From: Hemicordylus capensis
Taxonomy: Eukaryota; Chordata; Lepidosauria; Squamata; Cordylidae
Assembly: GCF_027244095.1 (NCBI RefSeq)
Contig: NC_069658.1
Coordinates: 48,347,001 to 48,411,000 of the forward strand
Direction of reading: 5' to 3'
Length of the DNA: 64,000 bases
This document shows, in pieces, positions 1 through 11,456 of this stretch; the first letter of the stretch is position 1; each line of letters opens with the position of its first letter. A program made the position numbers and the translations under genes. The notes below the pieces were generated by a model, which was given only the letters and a program-made list of their open reading frames with translations, did not search any database and was not told the origin of the DNA.

Positions 1-1240
1 CTTCCAATGGTGCTTAGTCATGACTAAATTTCTTAAGGCACCACCCAATGATTCTTGATCAGTAGCATATTCTTCCACCACCCTCACAGAACAGAGTGCC
101 AATATACACAAATAGAAAATGAAGCCTTGGCCTTAGTATACCGCTGTAAATGTTTTCATGTGTTTATCTATGGGAGGTCAATCTTTGCAGAAACTGATCA
201 TAAGCCTTTGGTGTCAATTGCAAGAATGAACCCCTTCCCTCAAATGGGGGAATACAGAGGCTCTTTCTCAGCTTCAGCTATATGACTCCATACTTGAATT
301 TAAGCCAGAAAAATATCTGGTGGTTGCAGACTCCTTATCCAGTGTATTTGACAGCACTGTCAGAGAAGATGAGGAATTTGACATTATCCACGTCATCCAA
401 GACAATCAGTTGAATATTAGAAGAGATGTGGCAGGAATTTGCAGAAGCCACAAGAAAAGACATTATGCTGCATCGAGCAATTAAAGGTATACTCAAATGC
501 TTGCCAGGTCACTACATACATGGCCCATATTTTTAATTTAAAGCAGAGCTGTCTACAGTCAATGAAATATTGCTAAGAGACTGATAATGCCCAAAACATT
601 GTAAAAGAAACTGCTTCAGCAAATACAAGAAAGGCATCTGAGGTTTAACAATGTAATAGGAAAGCCAGAGATTCACTATATTGGCTTCAGGTAAATTTGC
701 ATATTAAGTAAATGATAAATAAAATGTGACACATACCAAAACCATTCTAGGAAATGGTAAGAATTTGAATAAAAAATGAAAAGTTAGAGGCATGGTACAA
801 AGTGGATGTTGACATCTTAATGTACTCTGGCAAATATTACCTATTAGTCTTAAAATATTATTTCCACTATCCTGAAATAGTCATTAGAAAAACCTAATCA
901 TGCAACCTGTAAACTTGAAGCTGAAACTCACCTTTTCAAGGCATGATACACCATATGTTTTAATGTTTGATAATAGCCCTCAGTTTGTTGGATGGAAAAT
1001 CAACAAAATTTGGCAGGGACAATTACATTCCATATATCTCATTATATCCAAATTACACAATCAAATGCCCTTGCAGAAAATCAGGCCAGGGTTGTTAAAA
1101 GACACTAAGGAAGCTGCTGGACAAAGCTACAGATTCATGAACAAATCCACATCTAGCAATTATGAACTTTACCTTGGCCTCAAAACTAGATATGGTTCAG
1201 AAAGAGGAAAAGGATTTGGATACAGTTAAAAAATAATCAA
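1..1240 (+). mobile_element. Ty3/Gypsy-type LTR retrotransposon, pol fossil (partial)
   Basis: Around 55-285 the encoded peptide shows the RNase H signature of Ty3/Gypsy pol, with the stretches YTQIENEALALVY and ETDHKPLV. Around 600-680 a weak integrase zinc-domain-like segment follows, and around 900-1230 an integrase-core-like piece with FDNSPQFVGW. Gene order RNase H then integrase on the plus strand fits Ty3/Gypsy. The left side is cut by the window edge and no LTR is seen. It is clearly broken, with several interruptions, and looks old. Confidence 0.75.
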
Positions 1241-1271
1241 AAGTTGTATTATGACAGAAGGACGCAAGGAT

Positions 1272-1500
1272 TGCAGGAACTGATAATAGCAATAGCACTT
1301 ACATTTATATACCGCTCTATAGCTGGAAGCTCTCTAAGCGGTTTACAATGATTTAGCATATTGCCCCCCAACATTCTGGGTACTCATTTTACCGACCTCG
1401 GAAGGATGGAAGACTGAGTCAACCTTGAGCCCCTTGGTCAGGATTGAACTTGTAACCTTCTGGTTACAGGGCAGCAGTTTTACCACTGCACCACCGGGGG
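1272..1500 (-). mobile_element. tRNA-derived SINE (family A) with LINE-like tail
   Basis: Read on the minus strand, the element starts with a pol III A-box-like GTGGTAAAACTGC and a B-box-like GGTTACAAGTTC, then a body and a tail of the type TGTAAACCGCTTAGAGAGC...GCGGTATATAAATGTAAG followed by GCTATT repeats. Three other copies occur here (8314-8528, 11457-11605, 49213-49432). The tail resembles the 3' end of the local L2-type LINEs, which suggests L2 machinery mobilised it (inference). Confidence 0.8.
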
Positions 1501-1608
1501 ATCTGTGTGATAAGATGATAAGGAGACATGTATCATGTTGCATACAGGGGATGGAAGGTGCAAATAAACTAGAAACATTGCTTCATGCTCATACAAAGTT
1601 ATACAGTA

Positions 1609-1803
<195 letters not shown>

Positions 1804-2611
1804 GTATAACCTGTACATTCAGCTGATATGCCAGCTGCATCTGTTTCTCAAGATAAATGACCTCAGAACAGTAGTAGGTATGCTGTTAACATCCAGACTT
1901 GATTACTGTAAGATGCCCTATATGGGGCTGCCTTTGAATGTAGTCTGGAAACTGCATCTGGTGCAAAATGTGCTAGCCAGTTTGGTCTCTGGATCATATC
2001 AAAGAGACTATATTACACCTTTACTAAAAGAACTGCACTGGCTACCAATATGTTGCCAAGTAAAATACAAAGTGGAGGTTATAACCTATAAAGCCCTAAA
2101 CAGCTTAGGTCCAGGGTATTTAAGAGAAGGGCTTCTTTTATGAGCCCCCCATTATTAAGATAATCTGGGGAGGTCCATCTGCAGTTGCCACCAGCTCTTT
2201 GGGTAGGTACTCAGGGACAGGTCTTCTCCATTGCTGCCCTGAGGCTTTGGAATATGCTCCCTGTTGAAATAAGAGCCTGCTCATCTCTGATAACATTTTA
2301 AAAGGTGGTTAAGACACATTTGTTCACTCAGGCCTATCCCCTGCTAACTGGGTATCCCCTACTAAATGGGTATCCCCTGCTAACTGGGCAAAGAGGCACC
2401 TTTTACCGTGGTGATTCTCTTTATTTAGCAGGGGGAGAGTAACTGGCCCTATCGACCCCTAGTACAGTACCTCCAGTGACTGTTGCTGGTGTCTATCTTG
2501 TGGGTTTTTTAGAATGTGAGCCCTTTGGGGACAGGGATCCATCTTATTTATTTATTCTTTCTCTGTGTAAACCACCCTGAGCCATATTTGGAAGGGCGGT
2601 ATAGAAATCAA

Positions 2612-2650
<39 letters not shown>
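1804..2650 (+). mobile_element. L2-type LINE, 3' part (RT C-terminus and tail)
   Basis: The plus strand encodes the typical L2 C-terminal region: SRLDYCKMPYMGLPLNV, LVQNVLASLVSG, ELHWLPICCQVKYKVEVITYK and GPGYLREGLL, close to the better copy at 56285-58080. It then runs into a tail that is common in this window (AAAGAGGCACCTTTTACC, GAGCCCTTTGGGGACAGGG, GGGCGGTATAGAAATC) and ends in (AAT)n. The catalytic RT core is missing, so this is a 5'-truncated copy. Three near-identical short units sit at about 2335-2390. Confidence 0.85.
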
Positions 2651-2651
<1 letters not shown>

Positions 2652-2875
2652 GGTGCAGTTCCAAAAGACCTTGAAGAGCACCTCAACACCATAGGGGCCA
2701 CAGAAATCACCATCAGCCAATTACAAAAAGCAGCTTTACTGGGGACAGCCTATATTCTGCGACGATATCTATAACAATTGACAATAAAATTCAGCCATCC
2801 CAGGTCCTTGGGAAGGACTCGATGTCTGGATAAAACAAACCAGTCAATAACACCTGTCTGACTGTGTAAACAAGA

Positions 2876-2917
<42 letters not shown>
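2651..2917 (+). mobile_element. R4/Dong-type LINE 3' end flanked by (AAT)n
   Basis: The sequence matches the 3' ends of the R4-like copies at 62456-62800 (same strand) and 44228-51776 (opposite strand). It encodes VPKDLEEHLNTIGATE and LGTAYILRRYL, then a 3' UTR and a (TAA)n tail. It is strongly 5'-truncated. The 5' side also abuts an (AAT)n run that belongs to the upstream L2 tail, so the insertion was into a TAA-rich site. Confidence 0.85.
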
Positions 2918-3530
2918 TAGACTCATAGAATTTGACGTTGTTTTTGAATGTTAAATTGTGTTAATGTTTTAATTTGGTTTTAATTTGTGTTGTTTTATTG
3001 TAAACCAAATGGAGAATGCGGAAACATGAATTCCAGAAAGAAAGAAAAACAGAAACTTTTCAGGAGAAGAGTACAGCACACTGTACAGATCAACCAGCAG
3101 AACAGTCTGCTTGCAAGTCATGGCCAAGACTTAAAAGTCATGGCCATGTAAGGCTCACAAAGAAAAATTTTAATGGAAAAAATTGAGCATATAATAATAC
3201 ACATTACTTTTATAACTTAGTACTATCTTTTCATGATTAAATGCAATACCTGCAATCATGTACTTGAAATGGGAGATGATGGGAAGGTAAACTGTCCCTC
3301 TAAGGAAAATGGGTCATATTAACACAGAGGATGCTCATTTAAACAGATTTCTTCCACCTCTGGCTTTTGATATCTTGCCAGGCATATGTCCACATATCTT
3401 CAAGCATATTGTTTCAACTATAACAGTTGAGAACTTGGAGGAGGTCCAAGTTGAAAGCTAAGTTAAGTGAAAGCTAACCTTTTTGGGAAGCAGAATTCTA
3501 ACCCCATGGAGTATCAGAAAAATAGTGCCC
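2918..3530. other. No gene recognised
   Basis: AT-rich DNA. The first 100 bases resemble a degenerate LINE tail (TGTTAATGTTTTAATTTGG and a TGTAAACC-like motif). Nothing else could be assigned. Confidence 0.5.
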
Positions 3531-3534
3531 CTCG

Positions 3535-3950
3535 GCTTCCCCCCATTGCCAGCAATTGCGCTTGTGTGAGACTGTTTTGGTGCAGCGCTCTTACAAAGGT
3601 GGCAGTGCAATTGCTGTCAAAATCCCTTTCTGCAATTGCTGTGAGAAAGGGATTTAAATGCCCTTTCCCTGCCGAAGGTGGGCGGTCCATTCCAAAAAGG
3701 CACAATTGCACTTGACTCACCTCCTTGAAGAGTGTGGCCAATGGCTGCTGCCCTGCAGGCGTGCTGATGACTTGCCCACAGTCTGGCAACGTGAGTGCTG
3801 TGGAGCTTGCTGGATGTGGCCTCAGCAGACAAGGAAGAGGGAGGGGTTCCCCTACCCAGAAACTGGAGGTTGCTGGGCCACCATTGGATGAATGTCTGTG
3901 TTGTGATTCACTGTTACAAAAATTAACCACAGGTTCAGCAAATTCTGGTT
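3535..3950. repeat. Dispersed repeat related to the internal part of the 28.4-29.4 kb element
   Basis: Segments such as GCCCTTTCCCTGCCG, ATTGCACTTGACTCAC, CTTGCCCACAGTCTGGCAA and TTAACCACAGGTTCA recur in the same order at about 28965-29240. No terminal repeats are visible here, so it is probably an internal fragment. Overlapping open frames on both strands (up to 167 codons) have no recognisable protein signature. Confidence 0.6.
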
Positions 3951-4532
3951 TCACATTATGTGCCAATGTGGTCAGAGTGTTGATCATGCCTGTCCGACTG
4001 AAAATATAAAGTAACACAATATAATTGCTTTAATGTACCTAATTTTAGTCATTTATCATTGTATAACTCTGATACATTTTGATGGAATGACTTTCAGTTT
4101 CCACAGTGTCATTGCCATCAACAGACCCTTTATACCTGGCTGCCTTATCTGCTTATCAAATGCAGTGCCAGTGTTGGCAGAGTTAGGGCACAACTATATA
4201 TGACTTCTGATGATCCATCATCAGATCTCCTGCTGTGTTTTAAAAGTTTAATGGCAGCTGTAAAGGGGGCAAATATGATCATATCATGCACTGGGTGAGG
4301 GGTTAACCTATTCGCCCCATGTTGTTTTTTCAGTGAATATCTCCCTCATATTGCTATTTGCCCCATAGGGGGAAATACAGATATCATATAGTAACTTGGG
4401 GAGACAACTTTCACCAGGAAAAGAGCACAGGAGAGCTTAAAACATCCTCTCCCCTAATACCACAGTCCTGACTGGATTGGCCCCTCCTTCACAAGTGTTA
4501 TTAAAGTATCCTGATTTCACATTTAGTTATGC
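3951..4532. other. No gene recognised
   Basis: Unassigned DNA without convincing coding potential, terminal repeats or simple repeats. Confidence 0.4.
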
Positions 4533-4540
4533 CCTTATAG

Positions 4541-4653
4541 CAGTGCTCTGGGTTCCTCCAGATGTTGCCAGATTACAACTCCCAGCATCCCCAGCCACAA
4601 TTTATCCTAGAATCCCCAGCAATATCTGGAGGAACCCAGGTTTGGAGCCACTG
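4541..4653. mobile_element. hAT-type MITE with 8-bp target duplication
   Basis: The ends are CAGTGCTCTGGGTTCCTCC and, inverted at the right, CAGTGGCTCCAAACCTGGG; both arms then read into TTCCTCCAGATRTTGC. CCTTATAG lies directly on both sides (4533-4540 and 4654-4661), the 8-base duplication expected for hAT. At 113 bases it has no coding capacity and depends on a hAT transposase supplied elsewhere. Confidence 0.88.
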
Positions 4654-4661
4654 CCTTATAG

Positions 4662-5827
4662 CATGACCCTTATAGTGGCCAACAGAAAAAATGTGGCCAT
4701 GACTGTAAGGACCTCCGTCCAGAGGAGACCCTCTCAGAGGAGGATGAGCACACCTCAACTGATACCCCACCCCCGCCAGCCATGACAAAAGCCCCTTAGA
4801 GCTAACAAACTAAATACACCACAACAATTGTTCAGGCTCACATGTGGAAGATATTTAGTAATTCTTTGCCAGTGCCTTTTGCAAGGAAGCACAAAGCAGG
4901 AAAATCCTAGGATGTAAAGCTGTTTTTGCTGAGAAATATATGACAGTTATCTGCGGAATCTGACACATATTAATGCTTAGCTGGTTTTACTCTGAAGCTT
5001 TATTTTTCAGTGTTGATGCCAGGGTTTCCCTTAGCTTACGTGCAGCCATCCTCAGCCATCCTGAGGAAGAAGGACTGTTTTATTCATGCTAGGACTATAT
5101 GTATAAATCAGATTATAAGATCAATTTCAAACTCAAATAATATCTTAAGAGGAACTAATGGTATTAGCATTTTAAATATTATAACAGTTGCACAGATCAC
5201 TTTCCCCTTTTATTCAAAGCAGAAATATTCCTGCTGACTGTGCTATTCCCCCCTCCCATCTTCTCTCTTCTCACTGTATTCTTCTTCTTCTTTTTTTGCT
5301 AGCAACTGGAAAAAAGAGACTTTCCATCAAGAAAATAAAGATGTCAGAAATGCCAGCTATCACAGTTCAGAGAGTTAATAAATAAATTCCAAATGCCTGA
5401 ATGCAGACGAGGAAAATGACTGGGATTTATATACATGACGAATGAATAATGGGTACTGATGCTGGCATTGGCTTTAAAAGCTGAATGTCCTCCCTCTTGA
5501 TTTTAATCTCCCCTTGAATTTTACCTGCTTGGTTACTGGGTTATATTCTAACTTAGGAGGAAGTGATACTAAGGCTTGAATTTGAAGCACACTGGACTGA
5601 ATTGCTTTGAATTGCACTGTAAGCCTTAAAAAGACCTCTTGGCTCTTTTTCATGTTTACTCCTTGTGTCAGTTCTCTTTCTGCTGTTCTGATAATTCACC
5701 ATTAGGCCCCTTTCATTCTGTCCCTGCCCCTCGCCCCACTTGTCTGTTGAATCTGCTGTCTCTCACATTTTATGATTCATTAGGGCCAAACTAGGTGAGA
5801 TGAGCAATATCCAGCTTATCAAACTGC
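4662..5827. other. No gene recognised
   Basis: Unassigned DNA. Short frames are present but none shows a known domain. A pyrimidine-rich TTCTTCTTCTTTTTTTGCTAG stretch near 5280-5300 resembles a splice acceptor, but no supported exon follows it. Confidence 0.4.
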
Positions 5828-5900
5828 TTTGTTCATAAGTGATCAAGAAATTGGGGTAAGCAACTAAGCGGCCAGACTTGCAGACAACACTAAACTATTT

Positions 5901-6768
5901 GATTGATTGATTAAGAGCCATCAAGTCGGTATCGACTCTTAGTGACTACATAGATAGATTACCTCCAGGATGATCTGTCTTCAACTTGGCCTTTAAGACC
6001 TCTCAATGGTGCATTCATTGCTGTCGTAATTGGGTCCATCCACCTTGCTGCTGGGCGTCCTCTTCTTCCCTTCCCTTCAACTTTTCCCAGCATTCTGGAC
6101 TTCTTGAGGTAGCTGGGTTTTTGCACAATGTGTCTGAAGTATGATAGTTTGAGCCTGGTCATTTGTGCCTCGAGCGAAAATTCTGGTTTGATTTGTTCTA
6201 TGATTCATTTGTGTGTTTTCCTGGCTGTCCATGGTATCTTCAAAAGTCTTCTCTAGCACCAAAGTTCAAAAGCATCAATGCTTTTTCTATCTTGCTTCTT
6301 CAAAGTCCAGCTTTCGCATCCATAGAGTGTCACGGGAAAAACCATTGCCTGAATGGTTCTAATCTTTGTATGTATAGACACGTCACGGCATCAAAATATC
6401 CTTTCCAAGGCCTTCACTACAACCCTATCAAGTGCTAGTCTGCGGCGTATTTCTTGACTGCTGGATCCTTTACTGTCGATGGTCGATCCTACAAAGCAGA
6501 AGCTATCCACCATTTCAGTGCCTTCATTGTCAATTCTGAGGCTGGTTGCTGTACTCGTTGTCATCAGTTTAGTCTTCTTTACATTTAGTTGTAGTCCCAT
6601 TTTTTCACTGTGCTCCTCAAATTTCATTACTAGAGCTTGCAGATCATCCACATTCTCAGCTATCAAAGTGGTGTCATCAGTGTAGCACAGGTTATTGATG
6701 TTTCTTCCTCCAACTTTAAAACTACACTCATCTTCTTCCAATCCAGCTTCTCTCAGTATATGTTCAGC
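5901..6768 (-). pseudogene. BovB ORF2, 3' half (RT palm end and C-terminal domain)
   Basis: The minus strand encodes GGRNINNLCYTDDTTLI, with YTDD in the place of the RT catalytic YADD box, then GLQLNVKKTKLM, FCFVGSTIDSKG and, in a second frame, FELWCWRRLLKIPWTARK, GRRGRPAARWMD and a TKSRYRLDG-like end. These match the order of an RTE-BovB C-terminus. At least one frame change lies near 6260-6390 and another in the last third, so no intact product is expected. Confidence 0.85.
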
Positions 6769-8313
6769 ATATCAACATGCTACTGAGGAAGAGCTGAGGA
6801 TCAATCAGAGTACCGATGGTATTTATGATGTGGTTACACTAAAGCCTTTTGGATGTCTAGCAGCTGATGTTGCCATGTGGGAAAAGAAAATCCGTAGCTG
6901 CAAAGACAGAATTACAATGGGAACAGGGAACGTAAGAAACATGAATATGGGAAAGCTCAACACAGTGAAAGATGAAATGAATCAACTACAGAGTGACATC
7001 TTTGGCATCAGTGAAATAAAATGGACTGGAATGGGACACTTTTAGTCCGAAAATCATACCGTTTACTACTCAGGACACGAAAACCAAAGAAGGAATAGTG
7101 TTGCTTTCATAGTCAGGAAGGATATATCAATGACAGTACTTGGGTACAATGTGGTCAGTGACTGACTAATATCAGTTAGATTTCATGGACAACCCTTTAA
7201 CATGACAATTCTTCAAGTCTATGCCCCAACGACTGATGCAGAAGAAGAGGAAGTGATGAGTTTCATGCTCAAGTTCAGTCTGAAATCATCAGAACGTGCC
7301 AACAAGATGTGATGCTGGTGATTGGAGACTGGAATGCCAAAGTTGGAAAAGGTAAAGAGGAAAACACAGTCAGCCTATATGGCCTAGGAAACAGAAACAA
7401 AGCAGAAGAATGACTTCTTAGTTTCTGCCAAGCCAATGATCTCTTCATTGCTAACACATTATTCAAACAACCAAAGCAGCGCTTATACACATGGACATCA
7501 CCAGATGGAGTACACGGAAATCAGATTGATTACATTATTGGTGCAAGGAGGTGGAAGAGCTCAGTTATAACAGCAAAGATGTACCTGGGGGCCGATTGTG
7601 AAACAGATCGCAAACTGCTCATGTACAAGTTCCCAGTCAAGCTAAAGTGGAAAAACAAAGCTATCCAGCTCCCATGATATGATCTTGAGAATGTATCCAA
7701 CATTTTCAAGGAGAAAATCAGGAACCGCTTTGAAGTTCTGAACCTCATTGATAGGGAACCAGAGGAACTGTGGAATGAAATCAAAGAAGTTGTTAAGGAT
7801 GAATGTGAAAAGAGACTGCCAAAGACCAAGAAACAGAAGAAAGCAAAATGGATGTTAGAACAGATGGTGGAAATTTCCAAGAAGAGGAGAGAAGCCAAAG
7901 TCAAGAAAGATAAAGACCTCAGGAAGGAACTTAATAGGGAATTTCAGAAAGCTGTTAGAAGAGAAAAGGAGCAGTACTACAATGCCATCTGTAAAGACCT
8001 TGAGGATGGAAATAGACATGGAAAAACAAGGGACATTTTCCAAAAGATCTCTGAACGCAGAGGGAGGTTCCAACCTTGAATTGGTATGTCAAGGGATGCC
8101 AAAGGACAGATAGTAACTGATTCAAAGAAGATCAAACAGAGATGAAATGGGTATACTGAAAATCTGTACAGCAGGGATGTCAACATCCAAGGTACTCTAA
8201 AAGATATTCCCTACTTGCAAGAACCTCTAGTACGGGAAGATGAAGTTAGATCAGCACTCCAGTCATTACCAAGTTGGAAAGCTGCAGGAGTTGATGGAAT
8301 AACTACAGAAATA

Positions 8314-8528
8314 TAGCAATAGCACTTACATTTATATACCGCTCTATAGCCAGAGCTCTCTAAGCGGTTTACAATGATTTAGCATATTGCCCCCCAACAT
8401 TCTGGGTACTCATTTTACCGACCTTGGAAGGATGGAAGGCTGAGTCAACCTTGAACCCCTGGTCAGGATCGAACTTGTAACCTTCTGGTTACAGGGCAGC
8501 AGTTTTACCACTGCGCCACCAGGGGCTC
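8314..8528 (-). mobile_element. tRNA-derived SINE (family A) inserted in BovB
   Basis: Same family as 1272-1500, with A-box GTGGCGCAGTGGTAAAACTG and B-box GGTTACAAGTTCGATCC read on the minus strand. AGAAATA is found on both sides (about 8307-8313 and 8536-8542), a probable short target duplication. It interrupts the BovB coding region and is therefore younger than that insertion. Confidence 0.85.
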
Positions 8529-8881
8529 TTAATCTAGAAATATGACAAGCAACAGAAGAAGAATCAGTGAAGGCTCTAACCAAACTATGCCAGCAAATCT
8601 GGAGAACGACACAGTGGCCTACAGATTGGAAGAGGTCAGTCTACATACCCATCCCAAAGAAAGGAGACTTAACAGATTGCACAAACCATCACACAATATC
8701 CTTAATTTCACATGCTAGCAAAATAATGCTCAGGATCATCCAATGCAGATTAGAGCCCTATGTGGAAAGGGAAATGCCGGATGTTCAAGTTGGTTTCAGA
8801 AAAGGCCGAGGAACAAGAGACATCATTGCTGATGCACGCTGGATAATTGAGAAAGCCAAAGAATACCAAAAAGAAGTCACT

Positions 8882-9307
8882 GAGGGTATTCTCACAATCA
8901 TTGAAAAGCGGGCTAAGGGAGCTTAGCCCACTTTCCACAGATTGTGGGAACCACCAAGCGAGCCCGGTTTTCCCAAAACGGATAACCTGCTTGAATACCC
9001 CTCCCTTAAACGGGGTTAGCAGACTGAGTGCTCCTCTCACCTCGTTTTTTGATCATGTATTGCTGCGGCACAGTTCCACACGACAAGCAGCCTCCCGGGC
9101 TTGGGGGTCTCTCCAGTATGCCCCACACGCTTGCACGGGGCATCCTGGAACTTCTGGGGGCTGTGTGGCCCCTGATCCCCGCAGCCCCTGCTGGCTCCGT
9201 GATGGCCAGCAGGACTCCCTTTCAATTGTCTGTGGGGAGAGCAGGCTAAGCCCACTCTCCCCGTAAACCCCCTTACAGCGCTTCCCACTGATCACGGGAA
9301 TCGCCTC
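8882..9307. mobile_element. PIF/Harbinger-like MITE with 3-bp target duplication
   Basis: Imperfect inverted ends of about 38 bases: left GAGGGTATTCTCACAATCA, right end inverted GAGGCGATTCCCGTGATCA, both continuing into AAGCG and TAAGG. ACT flanks it on both sides (8879-8881, 9308-9310). Removing it restores the BovB peptide from KEYQKEVT into CFINYRKAF. The 3-bp duplication suits PIF/Harbinger. The interior is GC-rich and non-coding. Confidence 0.8.
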
Positions 9308-9590
9308 ACTATGTGCTTTATCAACTACAGAAAAGCCTTCAATTGCATCAACCATGTCATGTTGTGGAATATCCTTAGGAAAATGGGTGTCCCAGAACAT
9401 CTCATTGTTCTCATGAGAAACCTAAACTATTTAGGGTAGTGAAATCCAAAACAGATTGTGAGGAGCTCCAAAAGGATCTCTCCAAACTGGGTGAGTGGAT
9501 GCCAAAATGGAAAATGTGGTTCAATGTGAGCAAGTGTAAAGTGATGTATATTGGGGCAACCCCCCCCCCTCCACACACACACTTCACATA

Positions 9591-10522
9591 CGAGGGGGTA
9601 TCCAAAAGTTTTAATTATCACCATGAAATAAAAAACATACAATAGTCACTTGCAGTGGTCAAAGTTAGTTCTTCTCCACGTAGTCTCCCTGCAGAGTCAC
9701 ACATTTTTGCCAGCGTTTCTTCACCTGTTACAAGCCCTCTTTGTAGAAGTCCTCCGCTTTGCTCGAAAACCACTGTTCCACTTCGAAAATGACATCCTCT
9801 CTGTCGTCAAATCGCCGACCACGAAGTGGTTTCTTCATCTCGAGAAAGAGGAAAAAGTCGCTTGGCGCAAGATCAGGCGAATAAGGTGGATGCTGCAAAA
9901 GTCCATAGCCTAACCGGTGGGCGGCGACAACGGATGCTTGGGCCGTATGGACGGGTGCATTGTCGGCCAGGAGACGGACGCCTTTGCTGATCATGCCACG
10001 ACGTTTTTGTTTCAATGCATCACGCAGTTTCTCCAGAAGGTTGCAGTAGTAATCACTGTTGAGGGTCTCGCCCTTCGGAAGGTAATAGGTTAAGATTACC
10101 CCGCGGCTATCCCAAAAAACGGACAGCATCACCTTCCTGGCAGATTTCTGGACCTTCGCCTTCTTGGGAGGGGGGGAGGATGGATGTTTCCACTCCTTGC
10201 TCATTTCTTTGGTCTCCGGATCGTAGAGGTATACCCAGCACTCGTCCATAGTGACAAGACGAGCAAAAAAATTGTCTTCATTCCACTCCAACAGAGTCAA
10301 ATTCTGCTGGGAAAAGTCATGGCGAGTTTGCTTTTGAAGAGGTGTCAACAAGCGAGGTACCCAGCGTGCAGACACCTTATTCATGTGCAGTTCCTCATGA
10401 ATAATAAAGATTTGATATTTGCACAAGTATGCATGGCAATGACACTGATTATGCACAAAAAGTTTCATGTAAATATCTCTATAACTTCTTTATTATAATT
10501 AAAACTTTTGGATACCCCCTCG
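9591..10522 (-). mobile_element. mariner transposon, internally deleted, inserted in CR1
   Basis: The terminal repeats are identical for 28 bases, beginning CGAGGGGGTATCCAAAAGTT at both ends. TA dinucleotides flank them (9589-9590, 10523-10524), as expected for mariner. The CR1 sequence resumes right after the second TA. The element is 932 bases long against about 1.3 kb for a complete mariner, and the missing part corresponds to the 5' third of the gene. The perfect termini suggest a fairly recent insertion. Confidence 0.95.
9728..10468 (-). pseudogene. mariner transposase, catalytic domain (N-terminally deleted)
   Basis: A 246-codon open stretch encodes the DDE catalytic domain of a mariner transposase. 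It contains RLVTMDECWVYLYDPETKEM (first Asp), RLLADNAPVHTA (second Asp) and PYSPDLAPSDFFLF (third Asp). Exactly 34 residues separate the second and third Asp, so this is a DD34D mariner rather than Tc1. The N-terminal paired-like HTH DNA-binding region is absent; the usual protein is near 345 residues. A TAA follows KEGL, and in the same frame QVKKRWQKCVTLQGDYVEKN continues, the normal C-terminus, so one stop codon truncates the end. Catalysis-site residues are intact but specific DNA binding should be lost. Confidence 0.93.
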
Positions 10523-10983
10523 TATATATTGATGGGGTCTGAGCTGTCGGTGACTGACCAGGAGAGAGATATTGGGGTCATGATGGACAGCTCTTCAAAT
10601 GTGTCAACTCTGTGAGCAGCAGCTGTGAAAAAGGCAAATTCTATACTAGGGATCATTAAGAAGGGGACTGAAAATAAAAATGCTAATATTATAATGCCGT
10701 TATACAAATCTATGGTGTGGCCACATTTGGAGTACTGTGCAGTTCTGGTCACCATATCTTAAGAAAGACATTGTAGAACTGGAAAAGGTGCAGAAGAAGG
10801 CAACCAAGATGATCAGAGGCCTGGAGCACCTTCCTTAGGAAGCAAGGCTACAGCATTTCAGGCTGTTTAGTTTGGAAAAGAGGCAATTATGGGGAGGAAT
10901 GATAAATGTGAATAAAATTATGCATGGATTAGAGAGAGTGGACAGAGTGAAAATTTTCCACACTCTCTCACAACACTAGAACC

Positions 10984-11342
10984 GGCTTGTCTGGTGGCTA
11001 CTCAGGGACAGGCCTTCTCCGTTGCTGCCCCGAGGCTTTGGAATGCGCTCCCTAGTGCAATAAGAGCCTCCCCATCTCTGACATCCTTTAAAAAGTCCTT
11101 AAAGACGCATTTCTTCACCCAGGCTTTTAACTGATATTGTTTTGATTGTTTTTAATGTTGTTTTTAGAATATAGTTTTAAAATTTTTAAATTGAGTTTTA
11201 CATTTCTTGCTTTTAAATTTTTGTTTTGTTTTGCTTTTGTTTTTAATTAATGTTTTACTTTTTAATCTTGTTGTAAACCACCCAGAGATATAAGTTTTGG
11301 GTGGTGTAAAAATATGACAAATAAATAAATAAATATGATAAA
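10984..11342 (+). mobile_element. L2-type LINE 3' end inserted in CR1
   Basis: The start encodes the last L2 codons (around GRPSPLLPRGFGMRS-like), then a T-rich tail, TTGTAAACCACCCAGAG and an AAATAAAT repeat. TAGAACC flanks it on both sides (10977-10983, 11343-11349). CR1 sequence resumes immediately after. Strongly 5'-truncated. Confidence 0.85.
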
Positions 11343-11456
11343 TAGAACCAGGAGTCATCCCATGAACCTGAAGGCCAGAAAATTTAGAACCAACAAAAGG
11401 AAGTACATTTTCACACAGTGCATAATTAATCTATGGAATTCTCTGCCATATCTCCA

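Larger units (their letters stand above)
5901..9422 (-). mobile_element. RTE-BovB-type LINE with 5' inversion (twin-priming structure)
   Basis: A single insertion flanked by a perfect 10-bp duplication, TAAACTATTT (5891-5900 and 9423-9432). The 3' portion lies on the minus strand with its GATT-repeat tail at 5901-5914. The 5' portion (endonuclease and N-terminal RT) lies on the plus strand from about 6769 to 9422. The two portions meet near 6768, and only a short RT stretch (roughly 110 bases by comparison with remembered BovB proteins) is missing between them. This is the layout left by twin priming of target-primed reverse transcription. Two later insertions, a SINE and a Harbinger-like MITE, sit in the inverted part. 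Confidence 0.9.
6769..9422 (+). pseudogene. BovB ORF2, inverted 5' half (AP endonuclease and N-terminal RT)
   Basis: The plus strand shows an apurinic-endonuclease-like domain: TMGTGNVRNMNMGKLNTVK, FGISEIKWTGMG, FHGQPFNMTILQVYAPTTD, then in other frames VIGDWNAKVG-like, PDGVHGNQIDYIIGA-like and GADC. RT follows: KALTKLCQQIWRTTQWPTDW, SVYIPIPKKGDLTDC and VGFRKGRGTRDII, and after the MITE CFINYRKAFNCINHVML. Many stops and shifts are present throughout. The reading resumes cleanly across the MITE at 8882-9307 and, with stops, across the SINE at 8314-8528. Confidence 0.85.

Noticed and set aside
3514-4017. A 167-codon minus-strand frame
   Set aside because: It overlaps opposite-strand frames, has no domain and coincides with a dispersed non-coding repeat.
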